64,000 bases of DNA, from NCBI RefSeq assembly GCF_024435355.1, contig NZ_JAMJWG010000029.1, forward strand, positions 50,835 to 114,834, written 5' to 3'. The position numbers and the translations under genes are program-made. Every line of letters begins with the position of its first letter. Within the stretch, counting starts at the first letter, position 1. This stretch comes from Streptomyces odontomachi (GTDB lineage: Bacteria; Actinomycetota; Actinomycetes; Streptomycetales; Streptomycetaceae). Under the pieces are notes generated by a model. It searched no databases. It was given only the letters and a program-made list of their open reading frames with translations, and was not told where the DNA came from. Below, one piece after another: positions 17,274-26,439 of this stretch.

Positions 17274-18052
17274 TACCGTCCGCCCTGCCGCTCCACCCCC
17301 AGGAACCACTCGCGTGCCGCCGCGGCCACCTCGTCGAGGGCGCCGGGTTCCTCGAAGAGGTGCGTGGCGCCGGGGACGACGTAGATCTGGTGCGGCGCGG
17401 TGAGCAGCCCGGCCGCCGCCTCGTTGAGGCGCAGCACCTGCTGGTCGTCGCCGCCGATGATCAGCAGGACCGGTGCCCGTACCCGTCCCAGCGCCTCGTC
17501 GGCCAGGTCGGGGCGTCCGCCGCGTGACACCACGGACCGGATCCGCCCCGGGCGGCCGCCGGCCGCCACCAGGGCCGCCGCAGCCCCGGTGCTGGCCCCG
17601 AAGAGTCCCACCGGGAGGTCGGCGGCGCCGGGGTGCTCCCCGAGCCAGTCGATGGCCTTGACCAGGCGGTCTCCCAGCAAAGGGATGTCGAACCGGTGCT
17701 CCCCGGTGACCATGTCCACGCGTTCTTCGTCCTCGGTGAGCAGGTCCATGAGGAGGGTGCCCAGGCCCGCCTCCTGGAGGGCCGCGGCCACCGCCCTATT
17801 GCGCGGACTGTGCCGTGAGCTGCCGCTCCCGTGGGCGAACAGCACGACGAGCCCCGCCCCGGGCGGGACCACCAGATCACCGGCGATCGAGGCCCCGTCG
17901 ACCGGGACCGAGACCGCTTCGGTCAGCGCCGTCACCGTCACCGCCTCCCTCCGGGCGACCACGGCCGCGTGCACGACCACAGCCGCGTACACGCCATGGG
18001 CCGCGTCCGTCGCCGCCGTCCTCCGACGGGTAGCCGGCACGCGGCCCGTCAT
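17273..18052 (-). CDS. dienelactone hydrolase family alpha/beta hydrolase
   Basis: The product is up to 259 residues. A later GTG start near residue 38 (VTVTALTEAVSVPV) would remove an Ala-rich leader and is quite possible. It shows an oxyanion segment (LFAHGSGSSRHSPRN), the nucleophile elbow VGLFGASTGAAAAL (GxSxG) and a late His in GATHLFEEPGAL. This set, and the one-domain size, fit the DLH-like hydrolases often found in actinobacterial stress loci. The substrate is unknown. Confidence 0.8.
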   Translation of the reverse strand: MTGRVPATRRRTAATDAAHGVYAAVVVHAAVVARREAVTVTALTEAVSVPVDGASIAGDLVVPPGAGLVVLFAHGSGSSRHSPRNRAVAAALQEAGLGTLLMDLLTEDEERVDMVTGEHRFDIPLLGDRLVKAIDWLGEHPGAADLPVGLFGASTGAAAALVAAGGRPGRIRSVVSRGGRPDLADEALGRVRAPVLLIIGGDDQQVLRLNEAAAGLLTAPHQIYVVPGATHLFEEPGALDEVAAAAREWFLGVERQGGR

Positions 18053-18098
18053 GCAGCCCGATGCGGTGGCGCCCCGCCCCTCGTGTCGCCGCCGCCCC

Positions 18099-18752
18099 TC
18101 ACTCCTCCCGGTTCCGTTCGAAGATCATGTGCGTGACTCCGGACGGTGTCGTCACGGACTCGATCCGGAACCGCTGCTCGATGCCTTCGAGGCCGTCCCA
18201 CAGCCGTTCGCCGCGGCCCAGGACGATCGGGACGACGACGATGTGCATGCGGTCGATCAGGTCGGCGGCCAGGAACTGGCGGACCGTGGTCGGGCCGCCG
18301 CCGATGCGGACGTCGAGGCCGTTCGCCGCCTCACGCGCCTGGCGCAGCGCCTCCTCGGGCGTGGCGTCGATGAAGTGGAACGTGGTGCCGCCCTCCATCT
18401 CCACCGACGGGCGAGGGTGGTGCGTCAGCACGAACACGGGCGTGTGGAACACCGGATCCGGGCCCCACCACCCCGTCCAGTCGTGGTTCTCCCAGGGGCC
18501 ACGCTGCGGGCCGAACTTGTTCCGGCCCATGATCTCCGCGCCGATCCCGTCCGCCCAGGTGCCGGCGAGCGCCTCGTCGACGCCGGTGCCACCGCCATCC
18601 TCGCCGTGCATGCCGCGGAACGTGCGGGTGTGGAAGAACCAGTCCATGAGCCGCCCGCCGGCGTGGCCGAACGGAGCTTCGAGGCTCTGCCCCTCGCCGG
18701 TGCTGTAGCCGTCGAGCGAGACGGCGAAGTTGTGGACCCGTACGCGGGACAT
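18099..18752 (-). CDS. dihydrofolate reductase family protein (RibD C-terminal-like)
   Basis: ATG 18752 follows GGAGGCACCC. The 217-residue protein begins RVHNFAVSLDGYSTG and has GAEIMGRNKF and DVRIGGGPTTVRQFLAADLIDRMHI, the hallmarks of the RibD_C/DHFR-like NADPH-binding fold. Many Streptomyces copies exist and are of unknown substrate; they are not the housekeeping DHFR. The gene ends 46 bp upstream of the hydrolase start on the same strand, so the two may be co-transcribed. Confidence 0.88.
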   Translation of the reverse strand: MSRVRVHNFAVSLDGYSTGEGQSLEAPFGHAGGRLMDWFFHTRTFRGMHGEDGGGTGVDEALAGTWADGIGAEIMGRNKFGPQRGPWENHDWTGWWGPDPVFHTPVFVLTHHPRPSVEMEGGTTFHFIDATPEEALRQAREAANGLDVRIGGGPTTVRQFLAADLIDRMHIVVVPIVLGRGERLWDGLEGIEQRFRIESVTTPSGVTHMIFERNREE

Positions 18753-18990
18753 GATGGGTGCCTCCTTGTTCAGGCGCCGGACCGGCGCTGACCGCCGGGG
18801 TGGATATGGCGACGGACGCATGGAACCACGGAGGATCGCGATGCGCGTCGCATGACACGTTCTGCCGTACGACGGCGACCTGTCCAGCGCCCCGGGAGCG
18901 AGGCCACCGCCGGCAACACGGGCTGACGTGGAGGCAGTTGTTACCCTGCGCGGCACGCTTCCGTTGACCATCGACCGGGACATGTGCCAC

Positions 18991-19767
18991 ATGACGACGA
19001 ACGCCCCTTTCAGCGATGCCCTGTTGACTTCGCTCGCCCCCTGATCCTCTGGTCCGTCGAGCAGCACGACCTCTTCCAGGAACTGGTCCCGCTCGACGCA
19101 CCCGCCGTCGACCGGTCCGAGCCGCGCGTCGAATGCCCCGTCGGGCCCCTGCGGGCCCATCTGCTCGGCACCCTGGACTCCGCGGGCACCTGGCGGTGGG
19201 CCTGGGCCGACGAGCGGACCGCCGGCGCACCGCCTCGACGAGGGCTGGTTCGCCTGGGCGGACGGCACGGACGACGTACGGAACGCGTTCCTGGACGCCG
19301 TCCGCCAGGAGGCAACCGCCCAGGGCGCAGACCCGGCCGCCCCGGTGCCCGTCCTGTCCGAGCCCCGGCTCGCCCTGACCCGCTACCCCAAGCCCGAGAC
19401 CGTCGCGGTCCTGCTGGCCCGTACCGCGGCCGTCGTCGCCGGAGGCGCGTTCACCTCGCTCGGCAACCAGTTCCTGGTGGTCTCGGACGACCGTCTGCCG
19501 CAGCCCGGCACCGACCCGGAAAGCGCCGCCCGGGACATCCACGCCGGCGCCAGCTGGCTCACCGGGATCGTCCCGCCCCGGACCCGCGCCGAGACCATGC
19601 GCACGGCGGCGACGGCCTACTTCGAGCACTACGGCATGCAGGTCAACCACTACGGCATGCCCGACTTCCTCAGCGGCATGACGGGGCTCTACGAGGTCCG
19701 GGTCCACCTCGCCCCGGACGGCACGATCGTCGACGCCCGGCCGGGCATGGCGTTCATGCCGCAGTAG
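18991..19767 (+). pseudogene. DUF6882-like gene broken by two compensating frameshifts
   Basis: From ATG 18991 the frame reads MTTNAPFSDALLTSLAP, then hits TGA at 19042. The homologous continuation (LILWSVEQHDLFQELVPL to GTWRWAWADE) lies in the next frame until about 19225. From there the original frame resumes (LDEGWFAWADGTDD to YEVRVHLAPDG, stop TAG 19765-19767). Together they rebuild one protein of about 258 residues like those I recall as DUF6882. Either the gene is inactive or the sequence has two indel errors; the short frame from 19345 could still make a fragment. Confidence 0.7.
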
Positions 19768-19818
19768 TGACGGCGTTCATGCCGCAGTAGTGACGGCGTT
19801 CATGCCGCAGTAGTGAGG
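19749..19818. repeat. 23-bp tandem repeat across the stop codon
   Basis: cgttcatgccgcagtagtga recurs at 19751, 19774 and 19797. Since 23 is not a multiple of three, each copy presents TAGTGA in a different frame, closing all three. Confidence 0.9.
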
Positions 19819-19916
19819 GAGAGCGAGGGGGGACGAGGGTGACGCGGGGGGGTCCCGTGGACCGGGTGGGAACCTGGAGAGAAGGGGGCCGCGCCTGGTC
19901 GAGGGAGGTGGCGCAG

Positions 19917-20978
19917 GTGGATGCCGAGCCGCATGCCCAGGTGCCCTCGTCCATGCGGGCCTGGGTGGTCACCGGCGCCCGCACCGGGACCGTCGAGCTG
20001 GTGGAGCTGCCCGTGCCGGTGCCCTCGGCCGGCGAGCTGCTGGTCAGGGTGCGGGCCTGCGGGGTGTGCCGGACGGACCTGCATGTGCGCGACGGCGACC
20101 TGCCTCCCCAGCGGGAGCGGGTGGTGCCCGGCCACGAGGCGGTCGGCGAGGTCGTCGCCACCGGTGGCGAGGTCACCGGTGGCGAGGACAGCGGCGGGGA
20201 GGCCACCGGGCAGCCGGTCGGCACCCGGGTCGGGATCCCGTGGCTGCGCAGCACGTGCGGTGCGTGCCGGTACTGCACCCGCGGGCAGGAGAACCTGTGC
20301 CCCTCGTCCGTCTACACCGGATGGCACCGGCACGGCGGCTACGCGCAGTACGCCACCGTGCCCGCGCCGTATGCCTACCGCCTGCCCGAGGGGTACTCCG
20401 ACGAGGAGCTGACCCCGTTGCTGTGCGCGGGGATCATCGGCTACCGGGCGCTGCGCCGCGCCGAGCTCCCCGCGGGCGGCCGGCTCGGCATCTTCGGCTT
20501 CGGGGGTTCCGCACACCTCACCGCGCAGGTCGCCCTCGCCGAGGGCGCGCAGGTGCATGTCTTCACCCGGTCCCCGGACGCGCAGGCGCTCGCCCTGGAG
20601 CTCGGTGCCGCGTCGGCGTCGGACCCGGCCGCCCGGTCACCCGAGCCACTGGATGCGGCGATCCTGTTCGCGCCGGTGGGGACGCTGGTCCCGGTGGCGC
20701 TGGAGGCGTTGGACAGCGGTGGGACGCTGAGCATCGCCGGCATCCATCTGACGGACGTCCCGCCGTTGAACTACGAGGCCCATCTCTTCCGCGAGCGCAC
20801 GGTGCGCAGCGTCACCGCCAACACCCGCCGTGACGGCCGGGAGTTCCTCGCCACGGCCGCCGCACACCACCTGCGGCCCACCCTCACCCGCTACGACTTC
20901 GACCACGCCGACCGCGCCCTGGACGACCTGGCCGCGGGCCGGGTCAGGGGCGCGGCGGTCCTGAGGATGCCGCGGTAG
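19917..20978 (+). CDS. zinc-dependent alcohol dehydrogenase (MDR superfamily)
   Basis: GTG 19917 has GGGAGGTG eight bases upstream; an ATG start at 19839 is also in frame. The protein (353 residues) carries catalytic zinc ligands in RACGVCRTDLH and PGHEAVGEV, structural zinc cysteines in CGACRYCTRGQENLC, and a nucleotide-binding turn GIFGFGGSAHLTAQ. It oxidises alcohols or reduces aldehydes with NAD(P). Residues 107-127 contain an unusual Gly/Glu-rich loop (TGGEVTGGEDSGGEATG) that looks like local repeat expansion. No operon partner is evident. Confidence 0.9.
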   Translation: MDAEPHAQVPSSMRAWVVTGARTGTVELVELPVPVPSAGELLVRVRACGVCRTDLHVRDGDLPPQRERVVPGHEAVGEVVATGGEVTGGEDSGGEATGQPVGTRVGIPWLRSTCGACRYCTRGQENLCPSSVYTGWHRHGGYAQYATVPAPYAYRLPEGYSDEELTPLLCAGIIGYRALRRAELPAGGRLGIFGFGGSAHLTAQVALAEGAQVHVFTRSPDAQALALELGAASASDPAARSPEPLDAAILFAPVGTLVPVALEALDSGGTLSIAGIHLTDVPPLNYEAHLFRERTVRSVTANTRRDGREFLATAAAHHLRPTLTRYDFDHADRALDDLAAGRVRGAAVLRMPR

Positions 20979-21011
20979 CGACTGCGCCGCGGCCGACGCG
21001 TCCGGGTGCGC

Positions 21012-21788
21012 TCAGACCTGTGCCACCCCGACGTACAGCATGTTCTTCTCGTACGGTGGCGGCGGTGTGTCCCGGTACCAGCGGCAGGCCTCGACCACTC
21101 CGGGCTCCACCAGGTCGAGTCCGTCGAAGAAGCGCTCGACCTGGGCGCGGGTGCGCAGTTGCAGGGGCATGCCGCCGCCGCGGTAGGTCCGGTTGAACTC
21201 TTCCTCGATCTCCGGGTGGAAGTCGTAGGTGCCGTGCGTGAGGATCAGATGGCTGCCGGGGGCGAGCGCGTCGACGAGGGTGCGCACGATGCCGTACGGG
21301 TCGTCCTCCTCGACGATGAAGTGCATCAGGGCGATCAGGGACAGCGCGACGGGACGGCTGAAGTCCAGGAAGTCCTGGGCGTGTTCGAGGATCCGCTCGG
21401 GCTCGCGGACGTCCGTCTCCACGTAGTCGGTGGCGCCGTCGGGGGTGCTGAACATCAGGGCCTGGGCGTGCCGCATCACGAGCGGGTCGTTGTCGGCGTA
21501 GACGACACGGGCGGACGGGTGGATCTCCTGGACGACCTGGTGCAGGTTGGGCGGGGTCGGGATGCCGGTGCCGATGTCCAGGAACTGGGTGGTGCCGAGC
21601 CGGGCCGACCAGGCGGCTGCGCGGTGCATGAACGAGCGGTTCAGCTGGCAGCCGCGCTTGGTGTGTTCGGGAAGTTGCTCGGCCAGCTGGCGGTCGACGA
21701 GGTAGTTGTCCTTGCCGCCGAGGAGATAGTCGTACACCCGAGCCGGGTGCGGCTTGCTGGTGTCGATGTGCGGGAAATCGGTCTCCAT
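21012..21788 (-). CDS. SAM-dependent methyltransferase, SAV2177/DUF574 family
   Basis: ATG 21788 has GAGGTGG upstream and opens on the family's signature, IDTSKPHPARVYDYLLGGKD. The 258-residue product then has FLDIGTGIPTPPNLHQ as SAM motif I, VVYADNDPLVMRHAQAL, and ALMHFIVEEDDPYGIV. This family is abundant in Streptomyces and its substrates are mostly unknown. Its stop lies 33 bp from that of the convergent dehydrogenase gene. Confidence 0.9.
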   Translation of the reverse strand: METDFPHIDTSKPHPARVYDYLLGGKDNYLVDRQLAEQLPEHTKRGCQLNRSFMHRAAAWSARLGTTQFLDIGTGIPTPPNLHQVVQEIHPSARVVYADNDPLVMRHAQALMFSTPDGATDYVETDVREPERILEHAQDFLDFSRPVALSLIALMHFIVEEDDPYGIVRTLVDALAPGSHLILTHGTYDFHPEIEEEFNRTYRGGGMPLQLRTRAQVERFFDGLDLVEPGVVEACRWYRDTPPPPYEKNMLYVGVAQV

Positions 21789-22051
21789 TGTGCCGCCAGC
21801 CACCTCTTTCGGCCCTGCGCGGAAGCGGACGGAACCACGCCAGCTCAAGTTATCACCGGGCCTGTTCGGCGGGGGAGTTCGTGGTGGCGGGCTGGTGAAG
21901 GGTGAGTAACCGGCCGCGGGGTGACGGCCGTTGGGTGGCGGACTCTCGCCCTTACCGCTCGCTCACTCCTCGTGCAGAATCCTTCACATGTTTCACCCGA
22001 TGGAGCGAACTGACGGGTTCGCGCGACTGGCGATGGCCTGATCAGCCGACG

Positions 22052-22753
22052 ATGTTCCTTGTGAACCGAGGGCAGCGTGTGTGGCGTTCATGGGTCCTGC
22101 TCGGGGTCCTTCTGCTCGCTTCGACGGGGACCGTGGCAGCGGGGGCGGCATCGGCGGTGGACCGGGGCGCGGGCGACGCGTCCGCCGTGCCGACCGCGCC
22201 ACCGCCGGCGGCCGGGGTCGGTGCCACCGCCGATGCGCCGGATGCCGGGGTGGGCGTGGGCGTGGGGGTGGTCGTCTGTATCCCCGTCGTGCTGGGCCGC
22301 TGCCTGTGCATCGTCGTGCGGACCGGCCTGGGCGGCAGCGGGGGACACCACGCGCACTGTCCGGCCCACCACCCCCCGCCCCCTCCACCCACGCAGACCC
22401 CGACGCCGCCGCCCAGCGCCACGCCGACCCCGTCGCCCACCCCCACCCCGTCACCGACCCCTTCGCGGCCCCCCGCAGCCACCCCCGCACCCTCGCCCGG
22501 GCACTCCGCGCCCCCGCTGTCGCCCGCGCCCTCCAGGACGCAGGCACCTCCGCCGGGCGCCTCACCGCCCCCGTCGCCCGGTCCCAGCCCCTTGGACCTG
22601 CGCCGCCTGCACCACACGGCCCCGCGCCATGCGTCTCCCACGGGAACCTCCGTGGTCACCTTCACCCTGCTGATCGTCGCGCCCGCCATCTTCGCGGCCG
22701 CCGCACTCCGCCCCCGCTCGCGCTCCGCGGCGGCGGGTCGTGCAGGCGGCTGA
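22052..22753 (+). CDS. secreted or anchored proline-rich protein
   Basis: The start is taken as ATG 22052; no clear ribosome site is seen. A Sec signal (WVLLGVLLLASTGTVAAGA) is followed by a hydrophobic VGVGVGVVVCIPVVLGRCLC stretch with two or three cysteines. Then comes a Pro/Thr/Ser-rich region of about 80 residues (TPSPTPTPSPTPS) and a C-terminal hydrophobic helix (VVTFTLLIVAPAIFAAAAL) with a basic tail. No LPxTG sortase motif is present. Such proteins span the peptidoglycan from a membrane anchor. The composition could also deceive; moderate confidence. Confidence 0.6.
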   Translation: MFLVNRGQRVWRSWVLLGVLLLASTGTVAAGAASAVDRGAGDASAVPTAPPPAAGVGATADAPDAGVGVGVGVVVCIPVVLGRCLCIVVRTGLGGSGGHHAHCPAHHPPPPPPTQTPTPPPSATPTPSPTPTPSPTPSRPPAATPAPSPGHSAPPLSPAPSRTQAPPPGASPPPSPGPSPLDLRRLHHTAPRHASPTGTSVVTFTLLIVAPAIFAAAALRPRSRSAAAGRAGG

Positions 22754-22866
22754 CGCCGCTCGCCAAAACCCTTGGCCGAAGCCCGTCGCCGTCGCCGTCG
22801 CCGTCGCCGATGCCCCGTCGCCGGCGCGGCCGACGCCGCACCACCGTCCCGTACCGGAGGTTGCCC

Positions 22867-23637
22867 ATGCCCGTCTGGCTGATCCTGACCCTTCTCACGC
22901 TGGCGGTCTGCGCGATCGTGGTGCTGCTCGCGGTGCTCAACGCCCGCCGGCTCGGCGAGGACGACGACCCCAGCGAGACGCCGGACGTGCTCGACTACAT
23001 GATCATGATGATCGGCGTGATCTACGCGATCGTGCTGGGTCTGGCGATCGCCGGGGTCTGGGAGGCGCGCGGCGCCGCCCAGGACGGCGTACAGGTCGAG
23101 GCGCAGGCGCTGCACGAGGTGAGCGAGCGGGCCGCGGTCTACCCGAAGCCGGTGCGCGACCACATCCGGTCCGACGTCAACGCCTATGTGCACTACGCCG
23201 TGGACCAGGAGTGGCGCGGCATGATCGACCACGGGCAGCTCACCGGGCGCGGCACCACCCTGCTGAACACGTTGCGGCACGACGTCACCCAGGCCACCCC
23301 GCACACCGATCTCCAGACGCTGGCCTACCAGCCGATGGTGGACGGGGTCGCCGCCGCGGACGCGGCACGCCATACCCGGGAGCAGAACGCGGGCCCGACC
23401 ATGCCCCCGGTGGTCTGGGGCGGCCTGGTGCTCGGCGCGGTCCTGGTGATCGGCCTGGTCTTCACCCTTCAGATCCGCCGTTCCCCCCGTGAGCTGTTCC
23501 TGTCGGTGATGTTCTGCGCCCTCATGGTCTTCCTGCTGTTCCTGGTCTGGGACTTCGACGAGCCCTTCGGACGGGCGGTGGGCGATGCCACGGGGCCGTT
23601 CACCGCACTCTTCCCCGGGGTGACGAAAGGCGGCTGA
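22867..23637 (+). CDS. DUF4239 (bestrophin-like) membrane protein
   Basis: ATG 22867 follows GGAGG at seven bases. The 256-residue product has an N-terminal helix (WLILTLLTLAVCAIVVLLAVL), a second at about 45-65 (YMIMMIGVIYAIVLGLAIAG), a long soluble helical loop, and two C-terminal helices (VLGAVLVIGLVF and LFLSVMFCALMVFLLFLVW). This is the layout of DUF4239 proteins, proposed to be distantly channel-like. It follows the proline-rich gene by 113 bp, with a gtcgcc microsatellite in between. Function unknown. Confidence 0.85.
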   Translation: MPVWLILTLLTLAVCAIVVLLAVLNARRLGEDDDPSETPDVLDYMIMMIGVIYAIVLGLAIAGVWEARGAAQDGVQVEAQALHEVSERAAVYPKPVRDHIRSDVNAYVHYAVDQEWRGMIDHGQLTGRGTTLLNTLRHDVTQATPHTDLQTLAYQPMVDGVAAADAARHTREQNAGPTMPPVVWGGLVLGAVLVIGLVFTLQIRRSPRELFLSVMFCALMVFLLFLVWDFDEPFGRAVGDATGPFTALFPGVTKGG

Positions 23638-23662
23638 GGCGACGGCGGAGGCGGCGGCCGGG

Positions 23663-23697
23663 GGAGGGGCTCCGCGGGCCCGGCGGCAGGCCCCTCC
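23663..23697 (+). terminator. stem-loop after the DUF4239 gene
   Basis: Arms ggaggggc (23663-23670) and gcccctcc (23690-23697) can pair 25 bp past the stop. No T-run follows. Confidence 0.45.
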
Positions 23698-23803
23698 GGA
23701 GGGCGTCGTTCCGCTGTGTGAACGTGTCATGCACACATAAGCTCGCTCCCGGAACAGGCAGGCCGGCGGATGTCGGCAGATGTGTCGCCAAGACGGGAGC
23801 TCC

Positions 23804-25045
23804 ATGACCACGTTACGGATACGCGCCCAGATAAGACGCCTGACCGGCCTGCTGGCCGGCACCGCGGCGGTGCTGGCCGGCATGCTGATACCGGCCGGAG
23901 GCTCCGCGCAGGCCGCCACCACCGCCACCGTGCCGACCGGGGCCGTCTTCAACAAGCCGACCGGGAGCACCGCCGAGCAGCAGGCCATCCGTACCCAGGT
24001 GCAGACCATCGTCGCCAACGCCGACAGCGGCTCGATCATCCGGGTCGCGATGTACCACCTGTGGGACGACGGCCTGGCGAACGACCTGGTGGCCGCCAAG
24101 GACCGTGGGGTCAACGTCCGGCTGGTGCTGGACCACAGCACCCTCGACTACCCGTCCTCCTACAACATCCTCAAGGCCGCGCTCGGCACCTCCACCGGCA
24201 CCGCCTCGTGGGTGAAGCTGTGCACCTCGGGCAGCTCCTGCCTCGGGCCGGCCGGCACCGGCATCAACCACAACAAGTGGCTGCTGGCGAGCAGCGTCGG
24301 CGGCGGAGCCCAGACGAACGTGGTGGCCCAGCTGACGTCCAACCTGACGCCGTCGAACTACAGCAAGTACTGGAACAGCTCGGTGACCGTGGCCGGCAAC
24401 GCCGACCTGTACAACGGGTACGTCGGGTACTTCAACAAACTCCAGGCCGAGAGCCGTGGCTCCTGGTCCTACACGTACGGCAACGCGGGCGAGTACAAGT
24501 ACTACTTCTTCCCGCGCGCCGGGAGCACCGAGTCGAGCGACACCATCGTCAACGCGCTCGACAACGTCACCTGCCGCTACTCCGATGCCTCGGGCGCCCA
24601 CCAGACCAGCATCCACATCGCGATGCTGAAGATCACCCGGCAGGCGGTGGCGGACAAGCTGAAGAGCCTGGGTGCGGCCGGGTGCGTGGTCGACATCGTG
24701 TACAGCGAGACCGACTCCGGTACCTGGCCCGTGCTGCACTCCACCGGCCTCACCAACCGGTGCTACCAGCACGACAACGACGCGGACAGCAGCACCCCCA
24801 ACCGCATCGTGCACTCCAAGAACATGCTGATCAGCGGCATGTACGCGGACGTGGTGCAGAAGGTGATGTGGACCGGCAGCCACAACTTCAGCGGCCCGGC
24901 GCTACGGAACAACGACGAGGCGATGCTGCGGATCACCAACGCCTCGGTCTACGCGGCGTTCGAGTCGAACTTCCAGGCCGCACGCGCCGCCGCCGTGCCC
25001 GGAACCAGCGACAACGTGACCATCTGCAAGACCGAGAGCTCGTGA
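23804..25045 (+). CDS. secreted phospholipase D-like protein
   Basis: ATG 23804 has GGGAGC upstream. A signal peptide runs to about residue 38 (GMLIPAGGSAQAA). The 413-residue product has two PLD-fold halves: RVAMYHLWDDGLANDLVAA leading to INHNKWLLAS, and SIHIAMLKITRQAVADKL leading to IVHSKNMLISG. Each keeps His and Lys of the HxK motif, but the aspartate usually found four residues on is not present. The protein is extracellular. It may cleave phosphodiesters in lipids or nucleic acids; the substrate is unknown. Confidence 0.85.
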   Translation: MTTLRIRAQIRRLTGLLAGTAAVLAGMLIPAGGSAQAATTATVPTGAVFNKPTGSTAEQQAIRTQVQTIVANADSGSIIRVAMYHLWDDGLANDLVAAKDRGVNVRLVLDHSTLDYPSSYNILKAALGTSTGTASWVKLCTSGSSCLGPAGTGINHNKWLLASSVGGGAQTNVVAQLTSNLTPSNYSKYWNSSVTVAGNADLYNGYVGYFNKLQAESRGSWSYTYGNAGEYKYYFFPRAGSTESSDTIVNALDNVTCRYSDASGAHQTSIHIAMLKITRQAVADKLKSLGAAGCVVDIVYSETDSGTWPVLHSTGLTNRCYQHDNDADSSTPNRIVHSKNMLISGMYADVVQKVMWTGSHNFSGPALRNNDEAMLRITNASVYAAFESNFQAARAAAVPGTSDNVTICKTESS

Positions 25046-25216
25046 CCACCCGCGAGACCGGGAGCTGACCCGCGGCCGGTGGGCCGTACGCGCGACGGCG
25101 GCGTACAGCCCACCAGGCCCCGTGGGCCGGTCCCGCGCCACGGTGTGCGCGCCTGAACATACGCCGCCTCCCGCCCGTACCCCCTACAGAGAGACGGGAC
25201 GGGACAAGGAGTTCCC

Positions 25217-25858
25217 ATGCGGCACAATGACAGGACACTCGCGGTGGCCGGCGCGGCCATCGTCGCGGCACTCACCCTCGCGGGCTGCGGCTCGGACGGC
25301 TCGGGGGGATCGGACGGCTCGGGCAGCTCAAGTGGCAGCAGCAGTGACGGCCGCCATGACCAGGCCGGGAGCACGTCAGGTGGCGGCAGCGGTGCCGGTG
25401 CCATGGATTCGACCACCCTCAAGACCGCCGGAACCTCGCTCGGCACCGTCCTCGTGGACGGCAAAGGCCGCACGGTGTACCTGTTCACCGAGGACCGCGC
25501 CAACACCAACGCGATGCGCTGTGACGCGGCATGCCTGAAGGAGTGGCCGCCGGTGCAGGGCAAGCCCAGGGCCGGCTCCGGCGTCGACGACGGTCTCGTC
25601 GACACCACGAAGGTGGGGAGCAGGACCCAGGCGACGTACGCGGGGCACCCGTTGTACTACTACGCCGACGACAAGGCCGCGGGGGACGTCAAGGGGCAGG
25701 GGATCGACAAGATCTGGTACGCCCTCGACGCCTCGGGGCACGCGGTCAAGAAGGCGTCGAACGCGTCCGGAAGCGATGACGACGGCGACACGGGTGACGA
25801 CCACGGTGGCGGTGCCGACGGACCTGGCGCCGGCGCCACCGGCGGTTACGGCTACTGA
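25217..25858 (+). CDS. lipoprotein with secreted-repeat (COG4315) domain
   Basis: The 213-residue product begins at ATG 25217 after AAGGAG. The lipobox LTLAGC at residues 20-25 anchors it outside the membrane. A Ser/Gly linker follows, then two copies of the COG4315 repeat: LGTVLVDGKGRTVYLFTEDR with DAACLKEWPP, and ATYAGHPLYYYADDKAAGD with GIDKIWYAL. The tail is Asp/Gly-rich. Homologues are widespread in actinobacteria and of unknown function; the conserved Cys and Trp suggest heme or metal binding has been considered, but nothing here proves it. Confidence 0.85.
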   Translation: MRHNDRTLAVAGAAIVAALTLAGCGSDGSGGSDGSGSSSGSSSDGRHDQAGSTSGGGSGAGAMDSTTLKTAGTSLGTVLVDGKGRTVYLFTEDRANTNAMRCDAACLKEWPPVQGKPRAGSGVDDGLVDTTKVGSRTQATYAGHPLYYYADDKAAGDVKGQGIDKIWYALDASGHAVKKASNASGSDDDGDTGDDHGGGADGPGAGATGGYGY

Positions 25859-25880
25859 GCCCGCCCCATCGCACGACACC

Positions 25881-25910
25881 TCGGCCCGGGCCGCTCGCGG
25901 TCCGGGCCGA
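25881..25910 (+). terminator. strong stem-loop after the lipoprotein gene
   Basis: Arms tcggcccgg and ccgggccga (9 bp) enclose a second pairing ccgc-tc-gcgg. It lies 22 bp past the stop. Confidence 0.75.
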
Positions 25911-25953
25911 CCGCTGTGCCCGGCGGTTCGGTGCGTCCGACCCGTCTTGTCGC

Positions 25954-25965
25954 GTTTACGCAAAC
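25954..25965. promoter_or_regulatory. LacI/GalR-type operator half-palindrome
   Basis: GTTTACGCAAAC matches its own reverse complement at 10 of 12 bases and resembles LacI-family operators. A related TTGCGTTAACAC follows at 26021. The LacI-type regulator encoded at 27626 may act here on the cellulase gene. Confidence 0.45.
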
Positions 25966-25984
25966 ACGAGTCCCGTCCGGCCCC

Positions 25985-26015
25985 TTGACGCACCCCGCCC
26001 TCCCGGTCCTACCGT
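25985..26015 (+). promoter_or_regulatory. candidate promoter for the cellulase gene
   Basis: TTGACG (25985-25990) and TACCGT (26010-26015) are separated by 19 bases, slightly long. The remaining 420 bp to the cellulase start hold no gene I can support, so the transcript would have a long leader or another promoter lies closer. Confidence 0.4.
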
Positions 26016-26439
26016 AATGGTTGCGTTAACACTCTGACCGAGCGGAGCCGCCGGTCACCTGCGAACGTCGCCGCCTACGCGCCCGTGTTCAGCGGCCCGG
26101 CCGCGACCGGACGCAGGGACCCGCAGCAGGACCCCGGCCGAGGTCCGCCCCGCTCGTCCGCGCCACCCCGGAACCACGCACCGCCGCGGTCGACTCGACC
26201 GCATCCCGCGCACGACGTCGCCGGCTCCCCGTACGCCGCCCTGCGGCAGCCGTGGCCGGCACGAGGCCCGACCGGCACCCCTCGGCTCACCGGCGCCCCC
26301 GCTCACCGGCGCCGACGGCCCGGAACCGCCCCGAACCGTCCCGCGTCGGGTCGGGGTCGGGCCAGGTGACCGTCCTGCCCCGCCCGGCGCGGCCTGCAAC
26401 GACCCGTTCGTATCCGTATGCCAGGAAGGTGAAAAGGCC

